Source of the DNA: an uncultured bacterium
GTDB lineage: Bacteria; Actinomycetota; Coriobacteriia; Coriobacteriales; Coriobacteriaceae
DNA: 6,242 bases
NCBI GenBank assembly: GCA_905215095.1
Contig: CAJMOL010000101.1
Location: 1 to 6,242, forward strand
Direction: 5' to 3'
Positions 5,638 to 6,242 of the stretch are shown one piece after another. The notes under the pieces are model-generated. The model was given only the letters and a program-made list of their open reading frames with translations, was not told the DNA's origin and ran no database searches. Position 1 is the stretch's first letter. Each line of letters starts with the position of its first letter. Made by a program: the position numbers and the translations under genes.

Positions 5638-6242
5638 TGGCCGAAAAACTCGGCGTCTGCTGCTCGCCAGGGGCGGAAGGTGGAGGGATCGACCTTTACG
5701 TGCGCCGCGGCGGGTACGTCGGACCATTTGACCGTGTAACCGGCGCCGTGAGAGCAAAAGACCGAATCAGGCGTGTTGGGCAGATCGGCCTCGGGCTCAT
5801 AGGCGGCAGTCTCGATTACACGCTCGGCATCATGGCAAGCCGCATAACCGGCGAACTCCAGGTACAGATGACCGCGGCCGCTTGTGTAGGCAGCTACCTC
5901 CAGGGCATAGTCCTGCACCTCGGATGCCGGCACGCGACCCACAAGCTTCGCCCGGTCCCCCGCCATCGTCGGCGACTCGTACTCGGCACCCATGCGCGTG
6001 GCATCTGAAAGCGCCCGGCCCACGCACTCCCCCGGCACCTCGAGCTCAAAGCGATACCACGGCTCCAGCAGCACCGCCGCGCCGGCCTCACGCGCCTGCA
6101 TCAAACCCTGACGAATCGCGCGGTACGTGGCCTGGCGAAAGTCGCCGCCCTCGGTGTGCTTGGCATGAGCGCGGCCACCCGTGAGCGTAATGCGAATATC
6201 GGTGATGGGCGAGCCGGTCAGCACGCCCAAGTGATCGCGCTC
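5631..6242 (-). CDS. TetM/EF-G-like translation GTPase, C-terminal part (start beyond the right edge)
   Basis: The minus-strand frame is open from the window edge to TGA at 5633-5631, giving 203 residues of domain IV and the C-terminal EF-G-like domain V. An internal TTG at 6230 is not the start, because the frame continues upstream as ERDH. The GTPase domain lies outside the window. Similarity to ribosomal protection proteins shows in GGDFRQATYRAI, VLLEPWYRFELEVPGE and RVPASEVQDYALEVAAYTSGRG, which match TetM ADFRML, LLEPYLSFKIYAPQE and GEIPARCIQEY. The loop that in TetM displaces tetracycline (SPVSTPADF) reads AKHTEGGDF here, so the proline-valine tip is replaced. That points to the chromosomal translation-factor GTPase branch rather than proven tetracycline resistance. 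The C-terminal NTPDSVFCSHGAGY motif and the tail after it also differ from TetM. The final residues and stop lie inside the 5605-5637 hairpin. Confidence 0.9.
   Translation of the reverse strand, partial: ERDHLGVLTGSPITDIRITLTGGRAHAKHTEGGDFRQATYRAIRQGLMQAREAGAAVLLEPWYRFELEVPGECVGRALSDATRMGAEYESPTMAGDRAKLVGRVPASEVQDYALEVAAYTSGRGHLYLEFAGYAACHDAERVIETAAYEPEADLPNTPDSVFCSHGAGYTVKWSDVPAAAHVKVDPSTFRPWRAADAEFFGHM

Noticed and set aside
5358..6008. Plus-strand open frame of 216 codons across the AAA start, promoter and GTPase end
   Set aside because: It runs through two genes on the other strand, the tandem repeats and a hairpin; no recognisable domain and no good ribosome site.
5631..6230. TTG at 6230 as the start of the translation GTPase gene
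   Set aside because: The frame remains open to the window edge, and EF-G-like homology begins well before this point in full-length proteins.

Overview
The window looks like chromosome of a GC-rich gut Actinobacterium, most likely Coriobacteriia (Collinsella or a relative). This rests on the GC-rich codon use of the right two thirds, the type of TetM/EF-G-like translation GTPase at the right edge, and hairpins carrying a CAAAGGGACAG core, which I associate with that group. It is recognition from memory, not a search result. No rRNA, tRNA, CRISPR array or complete insertion sequence was found.

Layout from left to right. (1) 1-534, minus strand: a serine recombinase of the resolvase/invertase type, whose C-terminus runs off the left edge. 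(2) 535-771: an AT-richer divergent intergenic region with a perfect 17-bp palindrome and three direct repeats at exactly 20-bp spacing. (3) 772-1872, plus strand: an AAA-type ATPase with a C-terminal winged-helix-like region. (4) 1873-1912: a 40-bp convergent gap filled almost entirely by a hairpin. (5) 1913-4426, minus strand: a UvrA-family double ABC ATPase without the UvrB-binding insertion (UvrA2/DrrC-like). It is interrupted by one in-frame TAG exactly in the linker between its two ABC modules and is otherwise intact. (6) 4419-5537, minus strand: a second AAA ATPase, clearly paralogous to the first, whose end overlaps the start of the UvrA-like gene by 8 bases. (7) 5538-5630: a short promoter region with three tandem 10-bp repeats lying across the predicted -35 and -10, followed by a second hairpin of the same family. 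(8) 5631-6242, minus strand: the C-terminal part of a TetM/EF-G-like translation GTPase that starts beyond the right edge.

How the genes may work together (inference). The AAA ATPase at 4419-5537 and the UvrA-like gene form a translationally coupled pair driven from the repeat-bearing promoter near 5570-5601. The second AAA paralogue faces them head to tail across the 1877-1911 hairpin, and its upstream region also carries three helically phased repeats. Two related ATP-dependent, possibly DNA-binding proteins flanking a UvrA2-like DNA-scanning ATPase could form a sensor/regulator plus effector module, perhaps for DNA-bound drugs or lesions, or for foreign DNA. The amber codon raises the question of whether the effector is dead, split into two polypeptides, or read through. 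The recombinase and the lower-GC left end suggest that this side is the more recently mobile one.
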